The notes beneath the pieces are model-generated. The model was given only the letters and a program-made list of their open reading frames with translations, was not told the origin of the DNA and did no database searches. The position numbers and the translations under genes are program-made. From Haemonchus contortus (taxonomy: Eukaryota > Nematoda > Chromadorea > Rhabditida > Trichostrongylidae): a DNA stretch of 64,000 nt. The first letter of the stretch is position 1; the number at the start of each line of letters is the position of its first letter. Shown in pieces: positions 26,293 through 38,600 of this stretch. The DNA is taken from assembly GCA_000469685.2 (NCBI GenBank), contig LS997565.1, positions 45,909,810-45,973,809 of the forward strand, read 5' to 3'.

Positions 26293-27359
26293 TAGCAACA
26301 TATTTACTAAGTATTTATTCCAAACTCATGAACTCACATTCATTACTTCCTTTCAATTCTCACATTTTTTCAATGATTGTGGTCTGTTGTGAATAATTTT
26401 GACTTCTGGGATGCTTTTACTGTACATACGCATTTAAAGTCTCTATCGCTTTCTTTCTATAGATATCGTTAACCCTTATGATTGTCATATGTTTTCGGAT
26501 TTTATGCTCCGGTTAACTTTATACGGCTTGTTTGAATGGGCTGTTTTAGATGTTACGTTAAGAGCAATTCCAATATTTTGTACTAGTTAACTATGTTGAT
26601 TACGATTGTCCTGATCTACACTCCCGATCTAGCAAAGCTTCATGCTATATCGGGTGATGCCTGTGCTATACATGACCCCATTCTCCGGTCATTTCCAAAG
26701 AGAATTAGAAACCACGTTTTAATGTACTGTTGAACAAATGAAGTTTTTTCTTTACAATTGTTTGAAGTCGTTTTGAAGGAGCTTTCTGCTAGTCCGGTGG
26801 AAACGTCGGTGATCGGTGTCTGGAATTTTGCCTGAAGACCTGAGGTACCATACCTGATTTTACATCCGGTTCTGGGCCTTGGGTCAGATGTACCAGAGTT
26901 ACGTAAAAAGTACTCTGTCTCAAAGCAAACACCGAATAATTTTGGATCAGGATTTTGAAGAAACATAAAGAACGGAAAGAATGAAAATAGTAAGGGTCAG
27001 TCTTTGATCAACTTTCCCTTGAACGCTAACCTGGAGAGTCCAGACTTTTCTTGAGCCTAGGGAAGTTTGTTGTCAGTGTTAGTGCTGTAAAGAGTTTTTG
27101 AAATAGAGACTGCGTGCCCACTATCAGAAATTGTCTAAAGGCACAGTTCATATACGTTTGAGGTACTCCTTTTAGGTTGAAAAGCGGAAGGGTTGGTGGA
27201 GAATAGTGAAACGGTGGAGAGGGAAGCGAGAATATCCGTCGACTCCGTAAACAACACTCCTTTAAAGGTGGAAATAGAGTTTGTACGAGCTTATCATGAC
27301 AAACAAATTTTCTAGGCTTTCTTAATTGTCTAATAGAATTCTGCATGGGAGTGACTCGA
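26293..27359. other. Intergenic region between WAPL and the sulfotransferase array
   Basis: No gene was seen. A piece of dispersed repeat family 2 (the end block 'gaactgtgccttta', minus strand) lies at about 27115-27150. Minus-strand open frames at 26640-26966 and 27026-27346 have no recognisable domain. Confidence 0.35.
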
Positions 27360-27605
27360 GTAGTGGTGATGTAGTGCCGATTGGTGCTCTATCATCCGCA
27401 TGGTCCAGGGATCGAATCTCAGAATAGTACTTACCCGGTCCGAGTAAACCCTTTATCGACCCAGGACTATTCGATTAGTTTCAAGATCGCTTGGCTATAT
27501 AAAAGTACTGACCTGTACATCTGCTGATCATCGCGAATCATTTTATAGGCTACTACGATTCTAAGTGGAAGTCAAGTTTGGAATTCAGGGCGCATTCCAA
27601 AACAA
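27360..27605 (+). repeat. tRNA-derived SINE copy (SINE family 1), upstream of ST-A
   Basis: It has the A-box-like 'gtggtgatgtagtgccga' and the B-box-like 'agggatcgaatctcagaat'. It then runs through 'aaaagtactgacctgtacatc', 'gctgatcatcgcgaatcatt' and 'ctacgattctaagtggaagt' in family order. It ends about 210 bp before the ST-A start codon, so it may sit in that gene's promoter region. Confidence 0.65.
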
Positions 27606-27814
27606 ACGGGTTTGGTTCATGCCAGAAGAATTTATTCTTGTTATTTATGGGACGTAAGCTCCCGAGAAAGGAAAAATACGTTTTTCCTACAAGATTTGTC
27701 TTACGGATTCTATAATATCTCGCGCAAATCTGATATACAGGTTATTCGAAGTTCAGTCCGGGAGATGCTTCAGAGATATGACGCTAGCCATTATACGTGC
27801 AAAAGGCTGTTGCA

Positions 27815-30800
27815 ATGAGGTGAGTCACGCTAATTTTTTCTATATCATGGATTTCTAACAGAAGCTCAGTAAAACGGAAAGCGGTGGGAGTCTGTTTGAC
27901 TAAGAATCGTAGCCTTCCAGTATTACTGCCCCTTGCTCGTGCCAGGAACTCGTAGGGCATGGAACGGCTAAGTTGTGAAATTCCCATGGATATATTGTTT
28001 GAAGTATTTGAGAAAAACGGAACAAGCCCATCTCCTTGTTGGTAGTAACCTCCTGAAGTGTAGTTACGGTATGTGTCGAATTTTCGGAATATTCTACCGT
28101 AATCCTTTTACCCTGGGAACCTCAATCGTTCGAGGGTCAAGGAATAGGAACCCGATAAATCCAGAACGGTAGGTGAAATCAGCACATCTATAGAGAGTCT
28201 TCGAAAAAGTCCAATTTCTTTCTGTCTTTGTGGGATAGATTTATACTGAAGTGATTCATATTTGGTTTTTCATAACTTTTCCGAGTGAGAATTCAGTCCT
28301 AAGAGAATTTTTTCAAAGATTCCTGAAATGCTTTCAAAAATTTCAGGATCACGTTCTCCAAGGAGAACAAGCTCTACCTACTGATTCTACTGGCAGCCGC
28401 TTTGATAATATTGGGGCTAACATGTTGCTTATCTAAACTTGCACAAAAACGTGTTCCAAATCGGGATGGACAACTCCCCATTTTTGAATTCGAGGTAAGC
28501 GTAGAAGATTCATTTTGCATCCCGAAAACAAATTGATTCTACGAAATACAGTTGCCAGAAATTAAGCTTGATATCCCTTCTACAAATCACGGTCAGATCT
28601 GAGTGGGAGAACAGTTTAGCGAAAGTTTTCATCCAAGGATCGCATGCAGCACATAGATGGAGCTGAAACAAAAAAGGGGGTGAGAAAGGGAAGGGAGTGG
28701 GAGGGAGGCGAGGAGGGGGAGAAGGGCCGAGGCGTGGGGAGGGACGTTCACGACTCTTGGAGATTATTTACGTATATATCAACGTAGACTTGTTTATGTA
28801 TTGCTCTAATCATGACCCTCTAACCAGCGATTATCTAGCCACTCACGAAGACGAAAATCGCAAAAGCGGCTGAGAGTTATCGCAATCAGGAAAGAACGAT
28901 CGAACTTGGTGAAAAAGGTCTCGACAATCTTGAAAAGATTCAAACGAAGAATTCAGATGTAAGTATAGCAGTCATACCTGAATATATAGATGTACAGCCG
29001 CTTTTTTCAAAGATCTTCATGGTACTCTTGAACCGATTTATGAGTTATCGGTCCCTCCGAAATGGGTTAGCATCAGCTAGTCGAACTGCCCTTGGGATCT
29101 TTGTTCCCTACTTTATATAACAATTAGCAGGAGATGCATAAATTCCAGGACAGTAAGGGAACGGATGGCTAATACCACATCCATGTGTGGTACATTACCC
29201 TTATGGTTAGATCCTCCACATCCTATTTCAGAGAATACAACTTAGTTACCATTGGTCAACCCATGGCTTATGTAGGTCAGTGTTTGAATCCTTTGAGCTC
29301 ACAGGCATGGTACTATATTGCCGACACCTGAAACAAAAGTACTGGTAGGCCTAGGCACCTGAATCTCCCAAACCTGACTCTGAATCTCTGTGAGATAGCG
29401 TGGTGCTTACGTTGAGCACCCAGTCTATCTTACATAGAAGGATGAGTTTCGGTGATAGAGCAGAATAACATTTATAATTGTTCATTTTTAATCCACAACC
29501 CAATTTCTATTTTAGCCATTGCCAAATCGAACGTTTGTTGGTTTCACCGGCACGGAGATGTGCGAATCTGGCCGAGCTCAATGTGTTCAAGCGTTCGCGA
29601 AGATTCGTCCATTGATCGTGGTATGCTCACCATAATATTGGCTGATGAAGCAAGACTCTAGTACCTTCTCGATTTCATAGAGATTAACTGAAAGGTGTAG
29701 TTCATGTGGATGACCCTGGACTTTTTTGAGGGTCCACAGTCTTCATACGAATTATTGCTTTTTTGGAGAGTCTGGGTATGGCAATCACAACCGAGTATAA
29801 ACAGCATAGAAATTCTTAGGGGGGTTAAGGTGGGAGGTGAGGGGTGTTCCGCAGTTGCCCGCACTTTCACCCAATGGATCCTCGTTTGTCCTCGTCCTTT
29901 CAATCATGAAACGGAGTAGGGGGGAGTGGAAGGGAGGGTGAGGAGAGTTAGGTAGGTAGGACGAGATGGGGGGGGGGGGGAGGGGAGGAGAAGGGGGAGG
30001 GATGATGATGTGGTTGCAGCAAACTTCCATTTGAGTAGGTGGAGGGGCTCTCAGTGAGATATGTTCAAAGAAGGTAATGACTGGTTATCTCTCAACGTCA
30101 TACTTGACTCTAATGATAATACTCTTGACGTTATCGAGAGTTAAGATTTCAGACTGCACCGAATCATCACTTGATGTCCTGTATTGTTCAAAAAAGCATG
30201 TCAACGGTGATGTCGGCCATATTCTGTTTTTTGATCCGCGAAAAGGAATTTGTAGATGCGGGCCGTAGTATTCTCAGAGAATATGCTGATATAAGGTTGG
30301 CTCGAATATTTTTAAAAGATAGCTCTTTAAAAGTGTATGCACTTCTGTTGGAAGGAAACTAAGAACCACTTATCATTTCCCACCCAAAATTAGTCAGCCG
30401 CTGGGGCATACCGGTAACGTTGAATGCCTTCGACGTGCTTGTAGGACATTTGGTCCGTTATGTTACATTCGCTAGGCTGTAATTATACTTTTGATTTCTA
30501 CGCCTCTGCTAAGCTGAAACCTAGAGGTTATGAAGGATATTGGCAGCTCCGCAACCGCGCGCTCTTCTCCCACATGTTGCGGCCGCAATTTTATTAATCT
30601 CTTGACTATGCCAATATGAAGCAACCATTAGAATTGCTCATAGACATTTATTTTTCATGATCGTTCTCTCGTTATGAACTTAAGTGCAGTTTTTAGACTT
30701 TGTGAAGGAAAGAATGAATTCAAAAGTGTAAAGGACATGGAAGAACGATTGTATTTACGTCGACGCGATCTTGACAACTGGCGTTTCACTATGGTCACAC

Positions 30801-32779
30801 GAGAGCCTGTTGATAGATTTCTGTCTGGTTTTATCGACAGATGCATACGGTAAGTCAACAATAACAATCGAGTTTGATGCATGGACGCATAAAGTCGTCT
30901 TTATGGATACACCATGCTTTCCACAGTTTTCCAAAATTATCGAAGCGTACATGATTTGAAAGTTTCTATGGATCGAAGGCCTGAAGGGCACCGTAAGCTG
31001 GAAAAAAAGTTTTTTACCCCACCAAAACTAGTCTGCCAGCGATTTTCTTTGATACCAGTAGGCTAGAGGGTCAGTGGGCTCGAAAAATCTAGCTGGTAAT
31101 GGCAGGGATAGGAGGATCCAGTTCATTCTTTTTTGAACGTAATAGATCTTTTCGTTTAGTGTAGGAGACTCGTGCTTCGGTTGTGGTACCAATATGACGT
31201 GTTTCCTTGAGGAGGAATACAAAAGGTTGTTGACTTTTTTATCGTGGCCGATTAAAATGTGATTCGATCGAGTTTCAGAGCTGGAGAATACGCATTCGCC
31301 GATAAAAATTCACTCATTAAGCCAAGGCTGACCTACGAAGATATTCACGTATTCCCACAAAACTGGTAAGCTGCGGTTATTAAAAATACGGCAAAGTTGG
31401 TAAATAAACAAAAACCGATCATGTCGTGGATAGAATCGTCGATACCACGTCGTCGCTTGAGCAGTAATATGCTGTTTGAACGAACAATCAAAACATGCGG
31501 TCTATCTAAACCATGGGTCAGGAAGTGCCATCGCGTTCTGCTTGCCGCAACTAGGCCACCGCGACTTTGTGCATGAGTAAAAAAATTTAGTAAAACTGAC
31601 CAAATGTCACATTACCTGAAAGGGACCGAACATTAAAACTTTCGTAATTTAGGCGATGCGACATGGATGCCTTCTATGACAGATATCAATTCATACGGTA
31701 CTCAAACGATCCGAGTGATACGCTTCTGGATGATCTAACACCATTGCTAAGGTCGCAAAATGTAAGTTTTGCAATACTGAGGCACCCCCTTAAAGGATAA
31801 TTTGCCTGACCTGAGCACATGAGCAAGTTTCTTTCAAAAAACTCTATGCTCACTCTATAATCAAGCAGTGCATAAGCACCTGGTTCGAGCTACAAAAATT
31901 AAACTTGTTCACATCTATGTGAAGCAAAAGAAGAACCATCTATCAATCAGTGCTGTCGCTATTTTCTTTCGAGAATGAAAGCATATTTATGATGCTCTTT
32001 TGCTCTACATCTTCAGTTATTTTGATAATTCGAAGTGGCCATGCCACCCTACTCATCCCCCCTATCTACTCTACCTTGCTTGCTCAACAAAAACGAAAAG
32101 AATGTTAGCGAGAACATAGTTCACAATGAGTCGGTTAGCTTCTGATTGCAGTACAGCGTCGCCACTTCTTCCTATTTGTAGCTAAGTTTCAGAACAGTGA
32201 TTGATTTTTCGCTGTCGCCAAGTATATCTGCAGGTCTCCTTCAAATAATGCCGTAGCTCTTCTGTGAAAAGTTTCAATAAGGAATTAGGGCAAAATCAGG
32301 TTAACCTGCAAAACTATTTGCCGCCAGCAGGGGTCGAACCTGCGACCTTGGGCTTATTAGACCCACGCTCTAACCGACTGAGCTATGGCGGCTGTTGGTG
32401 TTGAGTGCCAGTGTCTCCTTCAAATAATGCCGTAGCTCTTCTATGAGAAGGTAGCTGCTGAGACAACCCATATTCGTTGATTAACAGTGAATTTCTGTTC
32501 CGATTCGCCTCCATAACAATTTTTTAACATTTTGCATTGAAGGTGTCGGAATCATCGATCAACTACATTTCGGAATCGCTACGTTCTGGACGCACCGCCC
32601 ACAGTACTGTGAAATCAGCAGCACGAGAGTTTCTAGAAGATCGAATCCGTACAAGCCCATACCTTATGGAATTGATTGTTCGACTATTTTATTACGATTA
32701 TAAGTTGCTCAACTATCCTTTGCCAGACTTGGACCAACTTCCTGAGCAGAATTTCGCGGAAACTATTTCAACTATGTGA
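27815..32779 (+). CDS. Sulfotransferase ST-A (type II membrane, Sulfotransfer_2-like carbohydrate sulfotransferase), 11 exons
   Basis: It is predicted to transfer sulfate from PAPS to a glycan in the Golgi lumen; the acceptor is unknown. Exons: 27815-27819 (only ATGAG), 28064-28168, 28347-28494, 28839-28958, 29516-29620, 30153-30295, 30697-30849, 31160-31225, 31279-31365, 31653-31761 and 32543-32779. All are in phase, giving 425 residues. A short cytosolic N-tail is followed by one membrane segment (LYLLILLAAALIILGLTCCL, about 46-66), a type II anchor, then a charged stem. The PAPS 5'-phosphosulfate loop is the KSMST motif at about 175-179, in MSCIVQKSMSTVMSAI. The 3'-phosphate motif is MVTREPVDRFLSGF at about 241-254. 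A conserved Cys cluster follows (CFGCGTNMTC), then HVFPQNW and YDRYQFIRYSNDPS. The C-terminus reads SPYLMELIVRLFYYDYKLLN. The N-tail of exon 2 does not resemble ST-B or ST-C and is the least certain part. Introns carry G-rich blocks and an antisense tRNA gene. Confidence 0.9.
28676..28745 (+). other. G-rich block in ST-A intron 3
   Basis: This is a run of GGG and GGGGG tracts separated by A/GA spacers on the coding strand, with at least eight runs of three or more G. It could form a G-quadruplex in the nascent transcript. It is low-complexity sequence and its function is unknown. Confidence 0.6.
29918..30010 (+). other. G-rich block in ST-A intron 5
   Basis: A second purine/G-rich tract on the coding strand, including a run of about 12 consecutive G (near 29969-29980) and many GGG/GGGG groups. 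Reading the other strand gives a false proline/serine-rich open frame. Confidence 0.6.
32234..32450. repeat. Pair of about 37-bp direct repeats flanking the tRNA-Ile gene
   Basis: 'tctccttcaaataatgccgt' followed by 'agctcttct-tga-aag' occurs at 32234-32270 and again at 32413-32450, with about two or three differences. The tRNA gene sits between them. This could be a local duplication around the tRNA or the trace of an insertion. Confidence 0.75.
32320..32392 (-). tRNA. tRNA-Ile (anticodon AAU), antisense in ST-A intron 10
   Basis: On the minus strand a 73-nt cloverleaf forms with a perfect 7-bp acceptor (GCCGCCA / TGGCGGC). The D-arm is GCTC AGTCGGTTA GAGC. The anticodon stem TGGGT/GCCCA encloses the loop CTAATAA, giving anticodon AAT (AAU in RNA, wobble-modified to IAU). 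The T-arm is GCAGG TTCGACC CCTGC. The A box (TAGCTCAGTCGG) and B box (GGTTCGACC) are intact. There is no intron and no encoded CCA, as expected for a eukaryotic nuclear tRNA. It lies wholly inside the last intron of ST-A, on the opposite strand. Confidence 0.95.
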
Positions 32780-33060
32780 TTTTAGTATTTATTTATGTGA
32801 CAAATTGTACTTTGAAGAGCTTCTTGTCTTGATAGATTCAGCTGTAATAATTTGGAAGGAGCAATCTTCATGATTTGTGAAGAGCTTCGAAATTTCCATG
32901 CTGAAGCGTTCCGGAGATATTTTTATTCGAAAACGATAAACGTTTTTGCCTGTACGCTGTTCCTCCACTCGAGAGGCCAGATTGTTGAAATGAAGACGAA
33001 TTGACTGACATAAGTTGTTCTATTCAGCGTAAGCCACTTAATCGTCTTCTACTCGATATA

Positions 33061-34339
33061 TTGGGTTGTCCGAAAAGTTCCCGCCGATTTTTGATTCATC
33101 TTTGAATGAAAATTCCTAGAAGAAGAAGTCCTTTGTTTGAACAATATATCCTCCATTCTGTTCAGTAAGGCTTCGTCATCTTCCTGTAGATTCCAGTTCC
33201 CCTCTTTCATAGAAAGTTTCAGAGATAAAATCGAAAAACCCTTTCAGGTGCTTTTTGCAGGCCTTCAGCGGATTGAACGATTTCCATTCAAGGAATTTTG
33301 CAGAAACCTAAACAAGTGGTATTGTGATGGTGCTATGTCTGGACTATATGGGGGGTGTGGTAAGACATCCCACCCAAGCTTTAGCAACTTGTGACGAGTG
33401 GCCAAAAAATACGTGTGGTCCGAAGGTACCCTGTTAGAACATTACGCCCTCACAATTGCCACTTCGGGTCGCTTTTGGTCTATCGCTGCCTCCATAGTTT
33501 ATAGCTAACTATAGCACCTTTCCTAAGTCATCTTTTGATTGTGCGACAACGGCTCATGGTAAGTGATTTCCCTGAAATCCCATCAGCAACTCGGCATAGT
33601 CATCCGCACCTAGATTTTGACTTTTGCAGCGGTTTGTGGCGGCTCATTAGGGGGCTACACGATCGTTTCCGCTCCTCATTGCTGTACACAATCCGATTTT
33701 CGTCCCTCGTGCTCATGCGTTTCAGAAACGGCCCTTTTTTATTTCGTTCGAGCAACGAGTCACGCATGGAGGCGCGGTCCATCGCATTGCGCTCGCTCCT
33801 TTCGTGAGATATCTTTACATCAAGGCGCTTTACAAAACCAAGCGTCTGCAGCCCATGGATGGTTAATTTCGAAACATTAAGCCCTTGTCCTATTCCACGA
33901 GCAGTGGTGTGCCGATTTGCTTCAGTTAACATTTTGAGTTGATCGCTTAAACTGATGATAGTCTTCCAAAGGGTTGCCGGTCTTCGAAGGCAAATTCACT
34001 CCGTTCGGGTTCCGCAAACTAGTCATGCATTGTACCTTCCTGTAGGGCATGGTCTACTCAAACGTCATATATCTTTCATGAGGCTTGAGCCGCATTCTAG
34101 GCCTTGCGGTAGAAGAAATACTTCAGATGCCGAAAATGCGCGCAGTGTTTCTCCATTTTCATACGAGTCCTGTACAGACATACTTCGACATATGTTGACA
34201 GAATCTTAATAGGAATATAGAGGAGGATCTACCCTTTCAGAATACATATAACTTTATCAGGTTGGATCCTTGATCTTTTGCACAACGATTGATAAATCCG
34301 GGGTATCAAAAATCGGCGGGAACTTTTCGGACAACCCAA
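33061..34339 (-). mobile_element. mariner DNA transposon with intact ends
   Basis: The 1279-bp element begins TTGGGTTGTCCGAAAAGTTC and ends in the exact inverse. The terminal inverted repeats are at least 34 bp and, by eye, perfectly matched. Both ends are flanked by the TA dinucleotide (33059-33060 and 34340-34341), the mariner target duplication. Length and end sequence are typical of Tc1/mariner elements of the mariner branch. It lies between ST-A and ST-B. Confidence 0.93.
33130..34250 (-). pseudogene. mariner transposase pseudogene
   Basis: Minus-strand frames spell degenerate mariner transposase. There is an N-terminal helix-turn-helix-like part near 34160-34000 interrupted by stop codons. 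A middle open part at 33932-33600 contains HERSERNA, SLLERN and TRDENRIVYSN, with the first catalytic Asp region still readable. A last part near 33395-33290 has DVLPHPPYSPDIAPSQYHLF, which keeps the final catalytic Asp. Several stops and frame changes separate these blocks, so it cannot make an intact enzyme. Confidence 0.88.
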
Positions 34340-34386
34340 TAATAATAGCATAAAAGTATATTAGGACTATGCAATGAAAATTGGGC

Positions 34387-34690
34387 GGAGGTGGTGTAGT
34401 GGCAAGTGGCGCACTATATCACATGCACGGTCAGGGGTTCGAATCCCGGATCGATGCCCGCCTAGGCCAACCAAGCCTTCCATCCCTCCGGGGTCGGTCA
34501 ATTGGTACCAGATTCGTCTGGGAGGATAAAAGCACTGACTTGTACATCGGCTGGCCACCGCAAGTCATTGTATAGGCCACATACGCACTCATTACGCCAC
34601 TACGATTCTGAATGGAAGTCGAGTGCGGGGGCGCATCCCTCAGACGGGATTGATTAACGCCAAAAACTTTGCTTTAAACGTTTATGCAAT
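34387..34690 (+). repeat. tRNA-derived SINE, best-preserved copy (SINE family 1)
   Basis: The A-box-like 'gtggtgtagtggcaagtggc' and the canonical B box 'GGTTCGAATCC' lie about 40 bp apart, as in a tRNA head. A family-specific body of about 220 bp follows: 'ccaaccaagccttccatccc', 'ttggtaccagattcgtctgg', 'gcactgacttgtacatcggc', 'tggccaccgcaagtcatt', 'acgattctgaatggaagtcg'. The end is 'gattaacgccaaaaactttg'. At least ten other copies in this window align to it. It starts about 45 bp after the mariner end. Open frames in both directions across it are repeat artefacts. Confidence 0.8.
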
Positions 34691-35615
34691 GAGACAGGCT
34701 TGTAATGTTAGAGTGTAGTAAAGGAACAGCTCATTGAAGTCTTTTTTTCTAACTAATCTGCTTGAGAAGATGACTTGAACGTATTGGTATGTGTAAACAA
34801 GATCTTACCATTATGATGCAAAAAAAGTTTGTGGAACCACTCACATGAAAAATTATGTGTATAGAGGCATCTGGGAGCTATGTTTTGCTATCTAGCTGAG
34901 AAATGAAAGACGAAGAAATCGAAAGAGGCAGGAAACCTTGAAATATACCGAAATTTCTTGTGGTAAATCATTTTCAGCTTTTTACGAACTGTATAAAAGG
35001 CGTGAGAACAGTATTTCTGTGCCCAAAAAGTCCATCCCGTTGCAACAGAAAGCTGTTTGGCGTGTTTATCCGTGGGGATTCTTGGCTTTAGTTGTCGCTT
35101 GAAATGTAGAATAAGCTACTGAAAACCCTTTTCTGGGCCAATTCTACCCGGTTTCTGCCTTATTTCTGTCCCTTTGAGAGCAAAATTTTGACTCATTGTT
35201 GATAGGTATGCGGCTACCCTTCAGCGAATGTGTCTTTAGGAAACGTAACAGATCTCTCCATGATCGTTTTCTATCTATCGCTTTCCATTTTGAACGGCCC
35301 AGTGAGTTGTGGAACATGATCCTTCAGTATCTCCACCAGCTAGTTATGGGACTGAAGAACAGCTTTCGCTTGTTGGAGAATACACCAGTTAATCCTTGAT
35401 CAGAGCTCTGAACAGTATTGCTGACAGCATCCACTCCCGAATAAGTTCTTTCAGGAGTGAGAAGTCTCTCATGAACATGTCCGAACATCGTAGAGATCAT
35501 CTCCGAACAACCTCGTATTCTCACTTTCTGCTATCTACTAAATATCGCCGGTAGACGATTCGGTAAAATCGATCTCGTCGATAGCCTACGCAGTTTCGAC
35601 ACTTTCTTTTCAACA
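34691..35615. other. ST-A / ST-B intergenic region with probable ST-B 5' leader
   Basis: No other gene was seen. The last 70 bases (about 35547-35615) resemble the same position before ST-C: 'aaatcgatctc', 'tcgata-cctac', 'agtttc', 'ctttct'. They may be leader or promoter sequence duplicated with the genes. Confidence 0.4.
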
Positions 35616-38600
35616 ATGAGGTAGGTCCAGATACTTCAATACATTCCAGACAACTTTCCTTCGCTAATTTGCATTCTCTCATCCTACAGTACGATCAAAC
35701 AAGTAGTAGGTATGTGTCCTTGTCGACGAGTTGCGACCAGGTCGAACAAGAACACTTTCTGGATGATGATCCCGAGAAAGGGATCTTCGACAGGTGACCC
35801 TTCTGAATTTATCCCGATGTTTTTATATTGTCGACTTAACGAAACCTTCTAGGCTGCTTCAGCGAAGGAGAATATGGCTGGCTCTTCTGTTATTCATCGT
35901 TCTTATCACGATGATTTTGTCTATAACCAATTTCTTCGCTACTGAGCAAGCGCAGATGGTTGGTATACTGGAGGAACAGGACGGAAACGAGCATGAATAC
36001 ACTGCGGACGAATTATTTTCTTTCAATGCAAGTACTCATCAAAAGTCCTTAGCCCAAATATCAAAACGATTTTTCAAGTTTCAAAAATCTATGTCCAGTT
36101 GGGATTCAATCCTCCGTGAGTAATACCACTGAATATTCAGCCGCTGACCGAACAAAGGCGTGCGAAAGTAGCCGAAAGCTATCTTGCTCAAGAGCAGACG
36201 ATCGAATTTGGAGTGAGCGAACTCGACAATATTGAACAAATCAAATTGGAAAACTCAGACGTATGTTCGACGAATGCTATGCCCTTGAGATTTTGTGAAA
36301 GTAGTGGGCACGATAATCCATGATGCCGGTAAAATGAAGTGAAGTACGGGAAATTTGGAATAATGCTAAATTCCATTCAACTTGTAAATCTCTCCATTTG
36401 TGCTGAGAGGATTGAGAGGAATTTGAAGTAATGCAAGAACGTATTTGAACGAGTTCATGCTGGCTGATATCACATAAATCTATCACTGTCTTATTTTATC
36501 GCACTCATAAATTCGCCCTAATCGTGATCAACAACAAACTTAAAGCGCTGCGCTAACACGTCTAGTTGGAGGCGGGGCATTACTTCGAAGCGTAATTCTT
36601 ATCTATTGGAATGTCCTTATGTTGATGCTTTTGAAACTTTTTTCTCAGTGGAAACTAACTGTATGTGGTCTTTGCTTTGGGCAAGATGTCTCTTCTACTA
36701 TGCATATATTTTTCGAGGGTCCATTAAAAGTATCGGGATCACTGCTTCGAAGTAGCCTTCGTTATGCTTCTATGAGTCAAATTTTTTAAAAGTTTGCCAT
36801 GAAAAATTGTATTCCAGCCGTTGCCTGGTCGTTTGTATGCCGGTGTTGACCCTAACCAGATGTGTGAAACTGGAAAAGCTCATTGTGCTCAACCGTTTGC
36901 AAAGATTCGTCCCTTGATTGTGGTAAGTTTATAATATCGTGCCAATTGACACTACACCACCTCTGCTTTGACAAAACTTCTACTGAAGTATTCATCAAAA
37001 TCAGCAGGTTCCAGACATCGCCAAATCACCACCTGATGTCATGTCTTATTAATAAAAGCATGTCAACAGTGATGTCGGCAATATTCTGTTTCCTCGTTCG
37101 TGAGAAAGAGTTTATGGAAGCAGGCCGTAGTATCCTAATGGAATATCCTGACATAAGGTGGGTCATGTCTATTTTTAGGTTATAAAGCCTTTTTCTTCTA
37201 CTGAAAAAAGGGCTAATTTAGAACAAAATTTGTCAACTAAGTCATAAAAAACTCGACCAGTATTTCCTCTGATGAACTGATCTCTCTTCTCTTTCATTCT
37301 TCAAACCATATCTGCATGTAGAACAAACCTGTGATGCATTGTCATAGTTAATAAGGTACAGGTCAGGAGACTCCATCTCGGTCATCCGAGCAAAAACAGG
37401 TCCCCACACAACGCGGTTCTCGGAGTATCTGGGGTACTGCGAACATTGGCAACGTGCGACTTTCTGCCCTCCTTAGACTTGCCCGCAGCCTTGCAGAGAG
37501 AAATAATGTGGTCCTTACCGAAAATGGGCTGATGGGAGTAGGCCGGACTGAGTGTGTTCTATTGGTGATCGATTGCTGTCCATCGTACAAAGATTCAGTG
37601 AACCAGCATGAGCGAAGATTCTCGGAAACAAGGTGGACCTCAGTTGCAATAGGGTAGCTCAGAGAGGTCCCTACTGCTATGGATATTGCTAGTAGAGCAT
37701 GATCGCTCGTTTATTCTTCACTTTGTTAACACATCATCTGAAAGAAATAATTTTTTCTTTTTGTTTTCAGATTTTGTGAAGGGAAAAACGAATTCAGAAG
37801 CGTTAAGGACATGCAAAAAAGACTGCGTTTGACTGGCCACCAATTGGATAAGTACCACTTTAGTATGGTCACTCGAGAGCCCGTTGATCGATTTCTGTCG
37901 GGTTTCATTGACAGGTGTATACGGTATGTTAAAAATTAGTCATAATTGAAAATAGCACTGAAAGACATGCCCTATGATACGGTTTGTAATGAATAAAGTT
38001 CTAAAAAGATTTCTAGGCGCGGAGTAGACAGTTAGGTCATGACGCCTTATAGTGGGGATGAAATGCATAGACGCAAATCTCAACGGACCGGACAACTTAT
38101 CTCAATTTACGACATCCCGCTATTTGCAGACACATGTCCTGATCACGCCACATTTATCGGCTCTTGAAGAAAAGGCTTCGTTGGAGGGCAACTTTCCTAA
38201 ACGAAAACGTCTCTAACGCAATTCGACCTTTCTCTGACAAGGAAGGTCTTTCAGGGCGTGGGACGCTTTTTGAAAATGTTTTTTTGCATGGTATAGGGGC
38301 ATGAGCACTGGGTGTAAAACTATGGTCCATTTCCGCTAAATGGCCTTCTGAATGCCAAAAAACGACTGGAAACTATTTTGTCAGAAATCGCCGTTTTAAC
38401 CCACTCAGCGTCGTTTGTTTCATTCATGGCGTCGACTGTCCGTACAGTAGAAGGCGCCAGTTGACTGCGCATTGAAAATAACGTGAAAGGTAGCCAAAAA
38501 AGGGGGCCACATGTTGAAAAGTGCGGGGAAGTTTCATATAGGCTCTCCACGGTTAAGCTGCAAGCAGCGTCGGATGGTGTGGTGGATAGCGATGTGGTCT

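Noticed and set aside
29704..30030. Proline/serine-rich minus-strand frame
   Set aside because: Complement of the G-rich intronic block of ST-A.
34367..34575. Open frames on both strands with GFESR- and GGHRSGIRTPD-like peptides
   Set aside because: They read through the tRNA-like head and body of the SINE; the same peptides recur at other SINE copies.
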